Made by a program: the position numbers and the translations under genes. A stretch of 64,000 bases of DNA from Vibrio lentus (lineage in GTDB: Bacteria; Pseudomonadota; Gammaproteobacteria; Enterobacterales; Vibrionaceae): the NCBI RefSeq assembly GCF_030409755.1, contig NZ_JAUFQE010000002.1:3348001-3412000 (forward strand), given 5' to 3'. Shown here piece after piece: positions 63,838-64,000 of the stretch. Positions within the stretch are counted from its first letter, which is position 1, and each line of letters begins with the position of its first letter. The notes beneath the pieces were generated by a model. It was not told the DNA's origin. It searched no databases and saw nothing but the letters and a program-made list of their open reading frames with translations.

Positions 63838-64000
63838 TGAGCATGTTTCGAAAACTAGTTGGCATACTGACTCTTTCTCTGTTGAGTGTTAGTGCTCATG
63901 CTGAACTTTTTCCGGGAGGGCTTTGTCCTAGCGCCAGCGTACAAACGTGGAGTGGCAGTGGTGGAGAAGTTGAATTTAAAGATGATGGTTATATTCGCAA
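63837..64000 (+). CDS. mshQ: MSHA protein MshQ (5' end only)
   Basis: A frame starts at the ATG overlapping the mshP stop (TAATG, 63837) and runs off the right edge; 54 codons are visible. It shows a signal peptide (MFRKLVGILTLSLLSVSAHA, cut before ELFPG) and a Cys-containing mature start. In V. cholerae mshQ is a large protein at the end of the locus, with a laminin-G/LamGL-type domain, thought to be on the pilus tip. Confidence 0.8.
   Translation, partial: MSMFRKLVGILTLSLLSVSAHAELFPGGLCPSASVQTWSGSGGEVEFKDDGYIR

Noticed and set aside
1..64000. CRISPR array
   Set aside because: No regularly spaced direct repeats and no cas genes were seen.

Overview
The window is chromosomal DNA of a marine gammaproteobacterium, almost certainly a Vibrio. 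The backbone order nhaP-metH-lysC-aminotransferase-pglL-uvrA-galU-qstR-ssb followed by a complete mshH-to-mshQ cluster is the order I know from Vibrio cholerae chromosome 1 (about VC0389-VC0414). Backbone regulation is also typical: a MetJ operator before metH, a lysine riboswitch before lysC and a LexA box before uvrA. Assignments rest on reading the sequence and on remembered families; no search was run.

Region 1 (1-9458) is the right-hand part of a prophage related to the tailless, membrane-containing corticoviruses (PM2 type). It has a PM2 P2-like major capsid protein, a P9-like packaging ATPase, small membrane proteins, a rolling-circle Rep protein of the GPA/P12 type, a run of small early genes, a divergent repressor with two operators, and a tyrosine integrase. 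It ends in a displaced 3' half of a tRNA-Trp gene, which marks the right attachment site. An RpoS-like sigma factor lies between the integrase and that site, so it appears to be prophage cargo.

Region 2 (9459-26052) is conserved backbone: a Na+/H+ antiporter, methionine synthase, aspartokinase III, a class V aminotransferase, a PglL-type O-oligosaccharyltransferase, UvrA, GalU, the competence regulator QstR and SSB.

Region 3 (about 26053-48246) is a genomic island that separates ssb from mshH. Its left end is a GInt-type recombination operon: three large tyrosine recombinases and a small coiled-coil protein (ginABCD), then a second coiled-coil protein and a RecD2-like helicase. Two cargo modules follow. 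The first has a GHKL ATPase fused to a PD-(D/E)xK-like nuclease, a decayed integrase, and a PP2C phosphatase with two overlapping Ser/Thr kinases; one kinase has an FHA-like tail and the other a cold-shock-like tail. The second has an alpha/beta hydrolase, a YjaB-like acetyltransferase, a small broken gene split by a group II intron, and an SF2 helicase with a partner protein, divergent from an XRE regulator with twin operators. A degenerate repeat of about 66 bp with a palindromic CTAAWTTAG core occurs exactly three times, after the GInt core, after module one and after module two. It is the best candidate for the sites at which this island was assembled.

Region 4 (48.85 kb to the end) is the MSHA type IV pilus locus: mshH/csrD, then mshI-J-K-L-M-N-E-G-F and the pilin genes mshB-A-C-D-O-P, with mshQ cut by the window edge. 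The biogenesis genes overlap or nearly abut, while mshB and mshA have their own promoter and terminator signals.
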